Source of the DNA: Bacillus kwashiorkori
Lineage (GTDB): Bacteria > Bacillota > Bacilli > Bacillales > Caldibacillaceae
Direction of reading: 5' to 3'
Length of the DNA stretch: 64,000 nucleotides
Assembly: GCF_001375515.1 (NCBI RefSeq)
Contig: NZ_CTDX01000013.1
Coordinates: forward strand, 62,001 to 126,000
Under the pieces are notes generated by a model, which was given only the letters and a program-made list of their open reading frames with translations, had not been told where the DNA came from and searched no databases. Positions 43,998-53,073 of the stretch are shown in pieces (the first letter of the stretch is position 1; each line of letters opens with the position of its first letter). Position numbers and translations under genes: made by a program.

Positions 43998-44753
43998 TTA
44001 CTTCAAATACTTTTGAAACCAATCAACCGTAGCTAATAGCGCTTCCCGTGTAACTTTATGGTCTGCATGAGCATCAACAATAAATTGAACAGTATAGTTA
44101 TCTTTCGCCTGTTCATAAAAATCATATGCATAATGAAAAGGTACGACTGAATCTTTTTTTCCATGCCAAAATAGCAACGGACGGTTAGCTAGTTTCTCTT
44201 GTTGAATAGTTAAGTCGTATTTACGTAAGCTAGCTACTTGCTCTTTCAAATGCTCTTCTGTGTATGGTAAGGAAATTCCTTGTCTTTGCACTTGTTTTAT
44301 TAACTCGTTTGCAAATTCCAGATAAGAAGGACTTCCCATTAAGCAAACTGCGGCATTAATCCAGTCAAATTGTGTTAATGCACCTAAGGTCGTAATCCCT
44401 CCCATAGACGTACCTGCAACACCTATTTTTCCGCTTATTAATAATTTTTTTTCCTCATAGTTAGTTTTTATTGTTTCTAAATCATGGATAAATTGAACAA
44501 CAATATTCCAAAAATGAATAGCTAAATCTGTTTGGGAAAGCTCGGAATTTCTTTCACCATGATACATTGCTTCTGGTAAAATAACTCGAAAACCTTTTTC
44601 TGCCAATAAATATGCATAATGCAGATTGTGTTCTTTTGCACTAGTAAAACCATGCAAAAAAAAGACGGTAGGCAAAGCGGTTTGTAATTTGTCATTACAC
44701 GCAATTTCTAATAACGGAATATCGTTAATTTTCTTCTTTTCAATAACAATCAT
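43998..44753 (-). CDS. yitV: YitV-like esterase (alpha/beta hydrolase)
   Basis: A 251-residue hydrolase. An oxyanion-hole segment VFFLHGFTSAKEHN lies near residue 30, nucleophile elbow GTSMGGI (Gly-x-Ser-x-Gly) near residue 116, the Asp in GKKDSVVPFHYA near 200 and the His in VDAHADHKV near 232. It is likely a cytosolic carboxylesterase of the YitV/YtmA type. ATG with AGGGGGAC upstream. Divergent from yitU. Confidence 0.88.
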   Translation of the reverse strand: MIVIEKKKINDIPLLEIACNDKLQTALPTVFFLHGFTSAKEHNLHYAYLLAEKGFRVILPEAMYHGERNSELSQTDLAIHFWNIVVQFIHDLETIKTNYEEKKLLISGKIGVAGTSMGGITTLGALTQFDWINAAVCLMGSPSYLEFANELIKQVQRQGISLPYTEEHLKEQVASLRKYDLTIQQEKLANRPLLFWHGKKDSVVPFHYAYDFYEQAKDNYTVQFIVDAHADHKVTREALLATVDWFQKYLK

Positions 44754-44991
44754 ACCAAGTCCCCCTATTTACTAAAAAAATATTTCCAGAACCCATAAAA
44801 TCATGTACAATGAATTATTAATAATACAGACTTAGTACCAATATGTCTTTTAAAGCCTGAGTAAGCCATTCAGGGCATATTGATTGTAATATTTTTTTAT
44901 TACTTTAAACTAGAAAATAATTAATTCTACATTAGTTTAACATGTTTGTCATTTATTTGCTTGGAAAAAAGTACTATTTGGGGGGATACAA

Positions 44992-45798
44992 ATGAAAGAT
45001 CGTTACTTAATTGCACTTGACCTTGATGGAACATTATTAAAAGATGATAAAACTATTTCAACAAAAACGAAAAAAGTGCTGAAACAAATACAGCAAGATG
45101 GTCATGTCGTAATGATTTCCACTGGAAGACCGTACCGTTCCAGTGCGATGTATTATAAAGAATTACAATTATCGAGCCCAATCGTTAATTTTAACGGTGC
45201 TTTTGTTCATCATCCACAACAACCGGATTGGGGAAGATTCCACGAACCACTCAATGTGTCTGTCGTAAAAGATATTGTCGACACTTGCTCACAGTTTGAA
45301 GTGAAAAATATCATTGCTGAAGTAATTGATGATATATATATTCAAAATCATGATGAACAATTAATCGATATTTTTAGTATCGGAAATCCAAATATTTCCA
45401 CTGGGGATATCCGTCTTTCGTTAAAAGACAATCCAACTAGTATGTTAATCCATGCAGATAATGGTCGAATGAAAGCAATTCGTGACTACTTATCCGATGT
45501 GCACACAGACGTGGTGGAACATCGAAGCTGGGGAGTTCCTTGGAATGTCATTGAAATTGTCAAACATGGTATTAATAAAGCAGTCGGAGTCCAAAAGGTA
45601 GCCGATTACTACCAAATTCCACAAGATCGGATTATCGCTTTCGGTGATGAAGATAATGACTTAGAGATGTTGCAATATGCAAAATACGGTGTGGCAATGG
45701 GGAATGGTATTCATTTAGTTAAAGAAGTTGCGAAAGATACAACACTTACGAATGAAGAAGACGGTGTTGCCGTTTACTTAGAAAAATTTCTGCTATAA
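44992..45798 (+). CDS. yitU: HAD-IIB (Cof-type) phosphatase YitU
   Basis: A 268-residue HAD phosphatase with motif I LDLDGTLLKDD (nucleophilic Asp) near residue 9, motif II STGRPYRSS near residue 43, conserved Lys in the VEIVKHGINKAVG region near 200, and motif IV IIAFGDEDNDLEML near 222. Members dephosphorylate phosphosugars or FMN/ribitol compounds, and YitU can act on ribulose/ARPP-type riboflavin precursors. ATG with GGGGGGA upstream. Confidence 0.9.
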   Translation: MKDRYLIALDLDGTLLKDDKTISTKTKKVLKQIQQDGHVVMISTGRPYRSSAMYYKELQLSSPIVNFNGAFVHHPQQPDWGRFHEPLNVSVVKDIVDTCSQFEVKNIIAEVIDDIYIQNHDEQLIDIFSIGNPNISTGDIRLSLKDNPTSMLIHADNGRMKAIRDYLSDVHTDVVEHRSWGVPWNVIEIVKHGINKAVGVQKVADYYQIPQDRIIAFGDEDNDLEMLQYAKYGVAMGNGIHLVKEVAKDTTLTNEEDGVAVYLEKFLL

Positions 45799-45853
45799 CC
45801 TAAATCATTTTTCGTTAAAGCTTGTTAAAAATAACTATGGCAATTTCTATTAA

Positions 45854-45889
45854 ATAATCCATATCTTTTATTAAAAAAGTTTGGATTAT
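45854..45889 (+). terminator. Terminator of yitU
   Basis: Stem AATAATCCA/TGGATTATC-type around a 17-base loop, followed by AAGATTTTTT; 56 bases past the yitU stop. Confidence 0.65.
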
Positions 45890-45967
45890 CAAGATTTTTT
45901 CTTTGAGAATCGAGCATTCTATAAAGGAACGATTCAGTCGTTCAATTTCTATTAGGGGGGAACAGCA

Positions 45968-46123
45968 ATGGGTAGAAGTAGCAAATCTAAACGTTTTGTT
46001 AAACAAGGTGTGGATGCTGTTACGAAACATGCTGAAAAATTCCCTTACCGTTTTACGTATGCAGAAGCCGAAGCTAGAAAAATGAGTAATATTCACGACT
46101 CATCTTTAGGCGGGATTGAGTAA
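45968..46123 (+). CDS. Small protein 1 of a two-gene overlapping unit
   Basis: A 51-residue basic protein, MGRSSKSKRFVKQGVDAVTK, continuing through a PYRFTYAEAEAR segment to SLGGIE. The ATG is preceded by a strong SD (TTAGGGGGGA). Not recognised. It overlaps the next ORF in the TAATG arrangement, showing a coupled pair. A possible small secreted or spore-type role cannot be decided. It sits between yitU and yitT on the opposite strand to yitT. Confidence 0.6.
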   Translation: MGRSSKSKRFVKQGVDAVTKHAEKFPYRFTYAEAEARKMSNIHDSSLGGIE

Positions 46124-46299
46124 TGGAAAATAAGCAGCGAGAAGTGGAAAAACAAGTTACAACCGAAGATATTGAGCAAGTAAAAAACGCCATATCTGCT
46201 GCCTTTCCAAATGCTACTCTTGCTGAACAAAATTTCGTACAACAATACGAAGAAGAACTAAATGATTTAGGAATAGACACAGACATTCAAAGTAACTGA
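46123..46299 (+). CDS. Small acidic protein 2 of a two-gene overlapping unit
   Basis: A 58-residue acidic protein (MENKQREVEKQVTTEDIEQ at the start, VKNAISAAFPNATLAEQNF in the middle, and a QYEEELNDLGIDTD tail). Its start shares one base with the preceding stop (TAATG), so translation is coupled. The opposite charges of the two products suggest a binding pair. No family was recognised; followed by a strong terminator. Confidence 0.6.
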   Translation: MENKQREVEKQVTTEDIEQVKNAISAAFPNATLAEQNFVQQYEEELNDLGIDTDIQSN

Positions 46300-46309
46300 A
46301 AAAAAATTT

Positions 46310-46335
46310 AGGGGAGACCGTTAACGAGCTCCCCT
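46310..46335. terminator. Terminator shared by the small gene pair and yitT
   Basis: Stem AGGGGAG/CTCCCCT with a 12-base loop and a run of T residues on the plus strand; it lies between two convergent transcripts. Confidence 0.85.
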
Positions 46336-46343
46336 TTTTTTAT

Positions 46344-47189
46344 TTAATCATCTCTTCTAAAACGGCCATAAATTCCTTCCGTGTGAATAATATTCGTGAA
46401 CGCCTCTGGATCTATTTCATGAATAATTCGTTTTAATTCAAACAACTCATACCGGGTAATAACCGTAATTAACATTTCCCGATAATCATCTGTAAATGCT
46501 CCCCGTGCCGGAACAATCGTTATCCCTCTACCTAGTCGTTTAATAATTTCCGCCTTCATTAATTTCGTTCTTTTTGTAATAATCATTGCCGTCAACTTTT
46601 GTGAGCGAGTATGAATCATATCGATTATTCGGGAAGTGGTATAAAGCGTAACTAATGTATAAAGTGCTTTTTCCCATCCGAATAGGATACCAGCTAAAGC
46701 AACAATTACCCCATTTAACATTAATGTATATTTACCGAATGGCTCATCTTTTATTTTTGATAAAATGGCAGCAATAATATCCATTCCGCCTGTTGAGGCA
46801 CCCCATTTTAATGTAAAACCAACCCCTGTGCCAGTAATTAGTCCACCAAAAACTGCATTTAATAAAATATCATCGGATAATGGATAAATTGGTACAAAAT
46901 GTAAAAAAACAGACGTTAAAACTACACTCAAAAAACTGTATAACGTAAATGATTTTCCTATTTTTTTCCATGCTAAAATCGTTACAGGAATATTTAGTAA
47001 TAATAAAAATGTTCCCATTGAAATACGTAATCCTAAGTACTCATATAATACTCTTGACAACAATTGAGAAATCCCAGAAAATCCTCCTGCGTATACGTTT
47101 GCTGGAATCATGAAAAAATTAACTCCTACTGAATAAATAAAAGCGCCAATAGTAACTACTAAAGCTTTTCTTAATTCTAATGAGAGCAC
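46344..47189 (-). CDS. yitT: YitT-family membrane protein
   Basis: A 281-residue protein: five or six hydrophobic segments in residues 10-165 (VVTIGAFIYSVGVNFFMIPANVYAGGFSGISQLL marks the family) and a soluble C-terminal DUF2179-type domain of about 90 residues (SQKLTAMIITKR, then RGITIVPARGAFTDD). The family's function is unknown. The GTG at 47189 is chosen because TGGAGGACTACAA is an excellent SD; the frame is open 29 codons further but its earlier starts lack one. Length then equals B. subtilis YitT. Confidence 0.87.
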   Translation of the reverse strand: MLSLELRKALVVTIGAFIYSVGVNFFMIPANVYAGGFSGISQLLSRVLYEYLGLRISMGTFLLLLNIPVTILAWKKIGKSFTLYSFLSVVLTSVFLHFVPIYPLSDDILLNAVFGGLITGTGVGFTLKWGASTGGMDIIAAILSKIKDEPFGKYTLMLNGVIVALAGILFGWEKALYTLVTLYTTSRIIDMIHTRSQKLTAMIITKRTKLMKAEIIKRLGRGITIVPARGAFTDDYREMLITVITRYELFELKRIIHEIDPEAFTNIIHTEGIYGRFRRDD

Positions 47190-47369
47190 TTGTAGTCCTC
47201 CATTTAATTGAATTCGTGCAGTGTAATTAGTATTTGTTATTTTTTGAAAAGAATTCTGTTCCAACTGAAAATTCACTCCATTTTTTACAACAATATGAAC
47301 AATTAATGATTGTCTAAATAATAAAGAAAGGTTAAACTTAAGATAAATTATTTGAAAGTGGTGATTTAG

Positions 47370-48233
47370 TTGTCTAATGTTAAAATTTTAACTGACAGCG
47401 GCTGTGACCTCCCATTATCTTTCTACCAAGAAAATAATATAATATTAATTCCTTTAAGAGTGCATCTAGATGAAGAAGAATATGAAGATTTAGTTACAAT
47501 TCATCCGAAAAAAGTGTATGATGCCATGCGAGAAGGAAAGTCACCGAAAACATCGCAAGCGTCTCCAAATCAAATGAAAGAAATATTTACACAACTTGCT
47601 GAAAAAAAACAACCGAGTGTTTATATAGCATTTTCATCTGAACTATCTGGTACATATCAAACAGCATGTATGATTAAAGAACAAGTATTAGAAGATTATC
47701 CAGAATTCGACTTAACGATTATTGATAGTAAATGTGCTTCTCTTGGACACGGCCTTGTAGTCATTTATGCTGCCCAACTTGCGAAGTCCGGTACTAAGAA
47801 AGAAGAAATTGTAGAAAAAGTTAACCTTCATTGTCAACATATGGAACATTTATTTACAGTAGAGGATTTGGAATATTTACGACGCGGTGGCCGGGTTTCA
47901 CGAGCATCTGCCTTTGTCGGGGGATTATTAAATATTAAACCACTATTAAATGTAGAGGATGGAAAGTTAATTCCACTTGAAAAACATCGTGGTCGGAAAA
48001 AATTATTTAGCCGCATACTAGAAATTATGGAAGAACGTGGAGATGATCTGACTAATCAGCTTATCGGAATTAGTCATGGTGATGACGAAGAAACAGCATT
48101 AATGGTTAAGCAAATGATTTCGGAAAAATTTGGTTCTAAGAACTTTTATATTAATATGATTGGTTCCGCTATCGGCTCCCATTCAGGGCCTGGAACACTC
48201 GCTATATTCTTTTTAAATAAAAAGCTTAGCTAA
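47370..48233 (+). CDS. yitS: DegV family fatty-acid-binding protein (YitS)
   Basis: A 287-residue DegV/FakB-type protein that presents fatty acids to a fatty acid kinase. The N-terminal KILTDSGCDLP (lipid-binding Ser region) is at residues 5-15, followed by SQASPNQMKEIF, IAFSSELSGTYQTA and RRGGRVSRASAFVGGLLNIKPLL near residue 165. TTG start, after an AAGTGGTGA SD. It follows yitT divergently; fatty-acid genes (fabI, fabH-F) occur elsewhere in the window. Confidence 0.9.
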   Translation: MSNVKILTDSGCDLPLSFYQENNIILIPLRVHLDEEEYEDLVTIHPKKVYDAMREGKSPKTSQASPNQMKEIFTQLAEKKQPSVYIAFSSELSGTYQTACMIKEQVLEDYPEFDLTIIDSKCASLGHGLVVIYAAQLAKSGTKKEEIVEKVNLHCQHMEHLFTVEDLEYLRRGGRVSRASAFVGGLLNIKPLLNVEDGKLIPLEKHRGRKKLFSRILEIMEERGDDLTNQLIGISHGDDEETALMVKQMISEKFGSKNFYINMIGSAIGSHSGPGTLAIFFLNKKLS

Positions 48234-48325
48234 CACTAACTTGAATGATAAAACACGAATAAGACAGGTTTTTTCGCGAATAATAACCTTGATAAAATAA
48301 GGTAGTGATGCGGAGGGATTATATT

Positions 48326-48457
48326 ATGTCACGTACAGCCGATGATAATAAAAAACCGGTTGATAACCAAGCACGTCGCGAAAAAAAGAATGAGCTCCGG
48401 GAGAAGAATCGCCAAGCCGGAAAACATCAATATTCGAAAAAAACCGATCACCTATAA
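48326..48457 (+). CDS. DUF3941-type small protein
   Basis: A 43-residue highly charged peptide beginning MSRTADDNKKPVDNQARREKK and ending with AGKHQYSKKTDHL, which I recognise as the DUF3941 family of Bacillus small proteins. The KNREKNRQAGKHQ-type middle is Arg/Lys rich. ATG with CGGAGGGAT upstream. It may be an RNA-binding or spore-associated basic peptide, but the function is unknown. It is transcribed after yitS, ending in a terminator. Confidence 0.75.
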   Translation: MSRTADDNKKPVDNQARREKKNELREKNRQAGKHQYSKKTDHL

Positions 48458-48463
48458 TATGTT

Positions 48464-48546
48464 AGGGCTGTCCGAACTTGCCTGGCTCTACTAGAGAAAA
48501 TTTCTCTTCTACTAAATTGCCTGGCTCTCCTTATTCGGGCAGCCCT
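48464..48546 (+). terminator. Long-loop terminator after the DUF3941 gene
   Basis: Arms AGGGCTG and CAGCCCT close a loop of about 70 bases that contains two copies of TTGCCTGGCTCT and an inner TAGAGAAAATTTCTCT hairpin; a run of T residues follows. Confidence 0.75.
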
Positions 48547-48620
48547 TTTTTGCAATAGGTTGTACTAACTTTTAAAATTTACTATAATAATATTTAATGA
48601 TTACGATCGGAGGAATATAT

Positions 48621-49112
48621 ATGGCAAAAGAAAGCTCTTTTGATATTGTTTCAAAGGTAGATTTATCCGAAGTTACAAATGCTATCAATATGGCTTTAAA
48701 AGAAATTCAAAACCGCTATGATTTTAAAGGAAGTAAAAGTGAGATCTCTTTAGACGGGGAAGAAATTGTGCTTATATCGGATGACGAATTTAAAATGGGA
48801 CAACTAAAAGATGTACTCATTGGTAAGCTCATTAAAAGACAAGTACCAACAAAAAACATTCAATACGGCAAATTGGAATCTGCATTTGGCGGAACCGTGC
48901 GACAACGGGGCAAACTTGTCCAAGGAATTGATAAGGAAAATGCAAAAAAGATTAATACCATTATTAAAAATACAGGATTAAAAGTAAAAAGCCAAATTCA
49001 AGATGATCAAATTCGTGTTACAGGGAAAAGTCGCGATGACTTACAAAATATAATCTCTGCCATTCGAGATGCTGATTTACCTATTGAAGTTCAATTCGTG
49101 AACTATCGATAA
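48621..49112 (+). CDS. yitK: YajQ family nucleotide-binding protein (YitK)
   Basis: A 163-residue YajQ/DUF520 protein ([23 protein letters not shown] at the N terminus; [11 protein letters not shown] and [12 protein letters not shown] at the end). Homologues bind nucleotides, tRNA or, in Xanthomonas, c-di-GMP. The ATG at 48621 has GGAGG eight bases before it; an earlier in-frame ATG at 48597 has none. Full length for the family. The c-di-GMP link is interesting because of the EAL protein at 60.9-63.8 kb, but there is no evidence of a connection. Confidence 0.92.
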   Translation: MAKESSFDIVSKVDLSEVTNAINMALKEIQNRYDFKGSKSEISLDGEEIVLISDDEFKMGQLKDVLIGKLIKRQVPTKNIQYGKLESAFGGTVRQRGKLVQGIDKENAKKINTIIKNTGLKVKSQIQDDQIRVTGKSRDDLQNIISAIRDADLPIEVQFVNYR

Positions 49113-49130
49113 TCGTGAATACATAAATAG

Positions 49131-49154
49131 AGGCACTGATGAGTTTTCAGTGCC
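49131..49154. terminator. Terminator between yitK and malR
   Basis: Stem GGCACTGA/TCAGTGCC, short loop, then TTTTC on the plus strand; serves yitK and probably the convergent malR. Confidence 0.8.
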
Positions 49155-49174
49155 TTTTCATTAATTCTATTTGT

Positions 49175-50206
49175 CTAGTAATTATGAGACCCTCTTTCAC
49201 ATGATTTACGGACGATAATTGAATGCGGAATAATTATTCGTTTTATCGGTTCTTTCGGGTTTTCTAGCTTTAAAATTAAGTTTTTTACCGCTTCCATTCC
49301 TAAATCAAAAATATTAATATCAATGGAAGTGAGCGGTGGGGTTGCTAACTCTGCAAATAGAGCATTATTAAAACTAATAATTGATAAGTTGTCCGGTACA
49401 TTATAACCGAGGGCGTGAACCGTTTTCAAAACTCCTAAGGCCATTAATTCGTCCGTTACAAGTAAAGCAGTTGGGGGTTGACTTAAATGCATTAACTCTT
49501 TGATCGCTTGTTGTCCACCTTCAAGCAAAAATTCATCATGTGTTATATATTCTTCTTTTATCGGAATTTGATTTTCTATTAAAGCTTTTTTATAACCTGC
49601 CAAACGATCGGCCGTCACCATTAGGTTTTTATTACCGCCAATAAATCCGATTCGTTCATGACCAAGTCCTAGTAAATATTTCGTGCCATCTCTACCTGCA
49701 CTAATATTATCATTGTCGACATGGGTAATTTGTTCTTGATCTTCATAAGGTTTTCCGATTAAAACAAATGGGAATTTTTTCTGTCTTAAGTAGTCTACTA
49801 CCTTATCATCCTTTTTTGAATACAAAAGAATAATACCGTCAACTCGTCGTCCCTGTACCATATTTACGACGTCATTATATATTTCATCTTCTGTTTTTCC
49901 GCTTGTTAATTGCAACGTATAATGCTTGTCATTAACACCTTCACTGATGCCGCGCAATACCTCTGAGAAAAAGGGGTTTTGGAACGATATATTTCCAGAA
50001 TTTGGGAAAACAATCCCTAATGTCTGGGTGGATTGGCTTGCTAAGCTCCGAGCAATAAAATTAGGATGATAACCTAATTCTTCCATTATTGTTCTAACTT
50101 TTCGTTTCGTATTTTCACTTATTCTTGGGCTATCAGCGATGACACGTGAAACAGTGGATGGTGCTACATTAGCCGCCTTAGCTACATCTTTAATCGTAAC
50201 CGCCAT
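49175..50206 (-). CDS. malR: LacI-family regulator of maltose genes (MalR-like)
   Basis: A 343-residue regulator. Residues 2-30 form the LacI-type helix-turn-helix (VTIKDVAKAANVAPSTVSRVIADSPRIS) with the hinge Leu/Ala in NFIARSLASQ, and residues 60-335 a periplasmic-binding-type effector domain (LGIVFPNSGN, RVDGIILLYSKKD, GRDGTKYLLGLGH). It is 190 bases after the GH65 phosphorylase gene on the same strand, and many operator-like sequences lie near maltodextrin genes, so it probably represses them in the absence of maltose. Effector identity is inferred. Confidence 0.85.
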   Translation of the reverse strand: MAVTIKDVAKAANVAPSTVSRVIADSPRISENTKRKVRTIMEELGYHPNFIARSLASQSTQTLGIVFPNSGNISFQNPFFSEVLRGISEGVNDKHYTLQLTSGKTEDEIYNDVVNMVQGRRVDGIILLYSKKDDKVVDYLRQKKFPFVLIGKPYEDQEQITHVDNDNISAGRDGTKYLLGLGHERIGFIGGNKNLMVTADRLAGYKKALIENQIPIKEEYITHDEFLLEGGQQAIKELMHLSQPPTALLVTDELMALGVLKTVHALGYNVPDNLSIISFNNALFAELATPPLTSIDINIFDLGMEAVKNLILKLENPKEPIKRIIIPHSIIVRKSCERGSHNY

Positions 50207-50258
50207 TTTAACTATCTCCCCTTTAAATCTGCATTGGGCGTTCAGATTTTTTGCTTTA

Positions 50259-50308
50259 GGCGAGACTATTCGTGGTAAATTGAGAAACCACGGAGAAAAG
50301 CCTCGCCA
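50259..50308. terminator. Hairpin between GH65 phosphorylase and malR
   Basis: Outer arms GGCGAG/CTCGCC with inner CGTGGT/ACCACG. On the plus strand ATTTTC follows, on the minus strand no T run; it lies between two genes in the same direction, so it is either an attenuating or RNA-stabilising structure. Confidence 0.5.
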
Positions 50309-50396
50309 TTTTCATTCATTTCATTTAGGACCTACTATATTATAACGCCTTCTGACACGAATTGTCTTTCATATTTTGTGGTAATATTAGCATCCT

Positions 50397-52670
50397 TTAC
50401 ATTAGTTTTGTTTTACAAGTATAGGCATCTACTAATGTAATGTCTTCATTATACACTTTCATCGTTAAAGCTGTACCTTTAACAAGGGTAATTGTCGTTG
50501 TTTCACCAGTTACAAACACTTTCATTAAGCGACCACGATAGTTGATGTGGAAGCTATAATTTGTCCAGTTTTCTGGAATAATTGGTGCAAATGATAATGT
50601 TTCATCAAACGTCCGCATTCCAGCAAAACCTTGAACAATCGTTAGCCAACTGCCTGTCATTGACGTGATATGCAGTCCATCTTCCGTATCATTATTATAA
50701 TTATCTAAGTCAAGTCGTGCTGTACGTGCATAAAGCTCCACAGCCTTATCAAGCTTTCTTAATTCTGCTGCAATAATGGCGTGGACGCTTGGAGAAAGAC
50801 TGGATTCATGTACAGTCATTGGCTCATAGAAGTTAAAGTTTCTTTCTTTTTCTTCTATTGTAAAATGATTGCCAAAGAAATAAATTCCTTGTAGGACATC
50901 TGCTTGCTTAATAAAACAAGAGCGCAAAATACGGTCCCAAGACCAGTTTTGATTTAAAGGAAGATCGCTAGGCGCTAAATCAGACACTGGTTTTAAATCT
51001 TTATCTAAAAATGTATCATGTTGAACAAAAATGCCCCGTTCTTCATCATAAGGTAAATACATTTTTTCAACAATATCTGTCCATTTTGCTTTTTCTTCTT
51101 CATTAATATTTAGTTCCGTTATTTTTTCATTAGCAACGTCAGCCAAATTAGCTAAAGTATATTGCAATGTCCAACGGGCAATGTAGTTAGTGTACCAGTT
51201 ATTATTCACGTTATTTTCGTATTCATTTGGTCCTGTAACCCCGTGAATCATATAAACATTTTTTTCCTTTTGATAATGGACACGATCAGCCCAAAAACGG
51301 CTAATGTTTACTAGTACATCAATCCCTTTTTCTAATAAGTAGGTCTTGTCACCAGTATAATTAGTATAATTATAAATAGCATAAGCGATTGCACCATTCC
51401 GGTGAATTTCTTCAAAGGTAATTTCCCACTCATTATGACATTCGATACCTGTAAAGGTAACCATCGGATAAAGAGCGCCTTTTAGCCCTTGTTTTTGTGC
51501 ATTAATAAATGCCCCGTCCAGTTGATTGTGGCGATATAATAATAAGTTTTTCGTAACGGAAGGATCTGTTAATGCTAAATATAATGGCACCGCATAAGCT
51601 TCTGTATCCCAATATGTTGCTCCACCATATTTTTCACCTGTAAAACCTTTTGGTCCAATGTTTAATCTTTCGTCTTCTCCATAGTAAGTAGAGAATAGTT
51701 GGAATAAGTTAAATCGAATTCCTTGTTGAGCTGCTTCATCCCCACCAATAGTTACATCGGCAATTTCCCAACGTTTTTCCCATAATGCTTTATGGGCTTC
51801 AGCTAATTGGTGGAAGGAAATATCTTTTGTTTTTGCTAAAATGGTTTCTGCACCAACTAATACTTCAGCTTTGTCATAATCACGTGTAGTCGTTACAATA
51901 ATTTGTTTTTCAATTGTTGCAGTTTCTCCATTATCAATAGTACCTGTTAACACTTCTACAACTTCCATTTCTTCTACATGAAAGTGGGCGTGCGCTAAAT
52001 TCTCTGCTTTATTTTGCATCGCTGTTGCGACAGTAAATTGCTCAACACCAAATGGATTTGGTTTCGTTTCCACTACTAGTTTGTTCCGCTCGGATGTAAT
52101 TGGTAGCCAAAACATTTCATCATAGTTGGCATCTTCATTTGTCACGTTACCATCTAACGCTGAATAGACTTGAATATTTGCCTTACCGTCTAAACTTGTA
52201 ATCGTTAATTTAATCGCACATAGCTCTTTTACATCTAGGCTGACGAAACGTTCAAAGTTCAACTGAAACTTCTTATTATTTTTTTCAACGATAAATGAGC
52301 GTTTTAATATTCCTTCTTTCATATCTAATTCTAATGAGAAATTAGAAACCGTATCTTTGTAAAGGTCTATTGGCTCATTGTCAATTAGAACATTCATTTT
52401 GATAAAATTTACCGTATTAATTACTTTACCAAAGTATTCTGGATAACCGTTTTTCCACCAACCAACCCTAGTCTTATCTGGAAACCAAACACCCGCTAAG
52501 TAAATTCCTTGATGATGGTCTCCACCATAACCTTCTTCAAAATTCCCACGCATTCCCATATATCCATTACCAATGCTAGTTAAACTTTCTTGAAGTCGCT
52601 TATGTTCTTTCGTTAGCGCCGTTGTTTTAATTTTCCAAGGATCAATGTCAAATAATCGATTGTATGCCAT
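50397..52670 (-). CDS. malP: Glycoside hydrolase family 65 maltose phosphorylase
   Basis: A 757-residue cytosolic phosphorylase: the N-terminal beta-sandwich region ends near residue 260, and the (alpha/alpha)6 catalytic barrel follows. The motif [28 protein letters not shown] near residue 450 contains the likely general acid Glu, and [21 protein letters not shown] follows. It splits maltose into glucose and beta-glucose-1-phosphate. The ATG has GGGAGGC upstream, and 37 codons of in-frame open sequence before it were not used. Trehalose or kojibiose phosphorylase is an alternative; the maltodextrin neighbourhood favours maltose. Confidence 0.88.
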   Translation of the reverse strand: MAYNRLFDIDPWKIKTTALTKEHKRLQESLTSIGNGYMGMRGNFEEGYGGDHHQGIYLAGVWFPDKTRVGWWKNGYPEYFGKVINTVNFIKMNVLIDNEPIDLYKDTVSNFSLELDMKEGILKRSFIVEKNNKKFQLNFERFVSLDVKELCAIKLTITSLDGKANIQVYSALDGNVTNEDANYDEMFWLPITSERNKLVVETKPNPFGVEQFTVATAMQNKAENLAHAHFHVEEMEVVEVLTGTIDNGETATIEKQIIVTTTRDYDKAEVLVGAETILAKTKDISFHQLAEAHKALWEKRWEIADVTIGGDEAAQQGIRFNLFQLFSTYYGEDERLNIGPKGFTGEKYGGATYWDTEAYAVPLYLALTDPSVTKNLLLYRHNQLDGAFINAQKQGLKGALYPMVTFTGIECHNEWEITFEEIHRNGAIAYAIYNYTNYTGDKTYLLEKGIDVLVNISRFWADRVHYQKEKNVYMIHGVTGPNEYENNVNNNWYTNYIARWTLQYTLANLADVANEKITELNINEEEKAKWTDIVEKMYLPYDEERGIFVQHDTFLDKDLKPVSDLAPSDLPLNQNWSWDRILRSCFIKQADVLQGIYFFGNHFTIEEKERNFNFYEPMTVHESSLSPSVHAIIAAELRKLDKAVELYARTARLDLDNYNNDTEDGLHITSMTGSWLTIVQGFAGMRTFDETLSFAPIIPENWTNYSFHINYRGRLMKVFVTGETTTITLVKGTALTMKVYNEDITLVDAYTCKTKLM

Positions 52671-52744
52671 CAGTCTGCCTCCCAACATGTAGTAAAAAAT
52701 CCATTTCCACAATTTATAAAAATTTTTGCGTTTCTTTAATGCAT

Positions 52745-52816
52745 AGGCTACCCTGAAAATACAGCTATTTTCATTCACCATGGCGAAAAATCGGTTTCAT
52801 TGGTGGTTATGTTTAA
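52745..52816. repeat. Intergenic repeat, second copy
   Basis: Matches 22804-22875 (CCTGAAAATACAGCTATTTTC, then CCATGG-centred palindrome and AAAAATCGGTTTCAT) with scattered differences; same orientation as that copy. No coding potential. Confidence 0.7.
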
Positions 52817-52985
52817 AAATATTGTTTATCCTATTCAATTTCCTAACGAAGTTAATGCAAAAAAAATGTTTATTTGCACAGTGATTATACTTAATAATTA
52901 CTATGTTTAAAATAAAAATTCCGATATTGAGCAGATAGTTAAACGAAAGATTAGGAAATCGGTTGCGCATTTGTTGAAAAAAATA

Positions 52986-53032
52986 AATGAGTTATATGTT
53001 ATACGGTTCATTTGTACGCCATATAACTCATT
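52986..53032 (-). terminator. Terminator of the amylase-mdx operon
   Basis: Stem AATGAGTTATATG/CATATAACTCATT with a loop of about 20 bases and T residues on the minus strand; 42 bases past the amylase stop. Confidence 0.8.
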
Positions 53033-53073
53033 TCAATCAATAAGTACGCTACGTATAGGATTGAAGATTAAGG

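Larger units (their letters stand above)
52671..53073. other. Intergenic region with repeat and LacI-type half operator
   Basis: 403 bases between the amylase and phosphorylase genes. It contains the repeat at 52745, a possible operator ATGCGCAACCGATTTCC (complement of 52955-52975) like the maltodextrin sites, and the amylase terminator. The promoter for malP must be here but I could not identify it. Confidence 0.5.

Noticed and set aside
44827..44845. ACTTAGTACCAATATG as a third FapR site
   Set aside because: Only one half of the palindrome is present and no fatty-acid gene adjoins.
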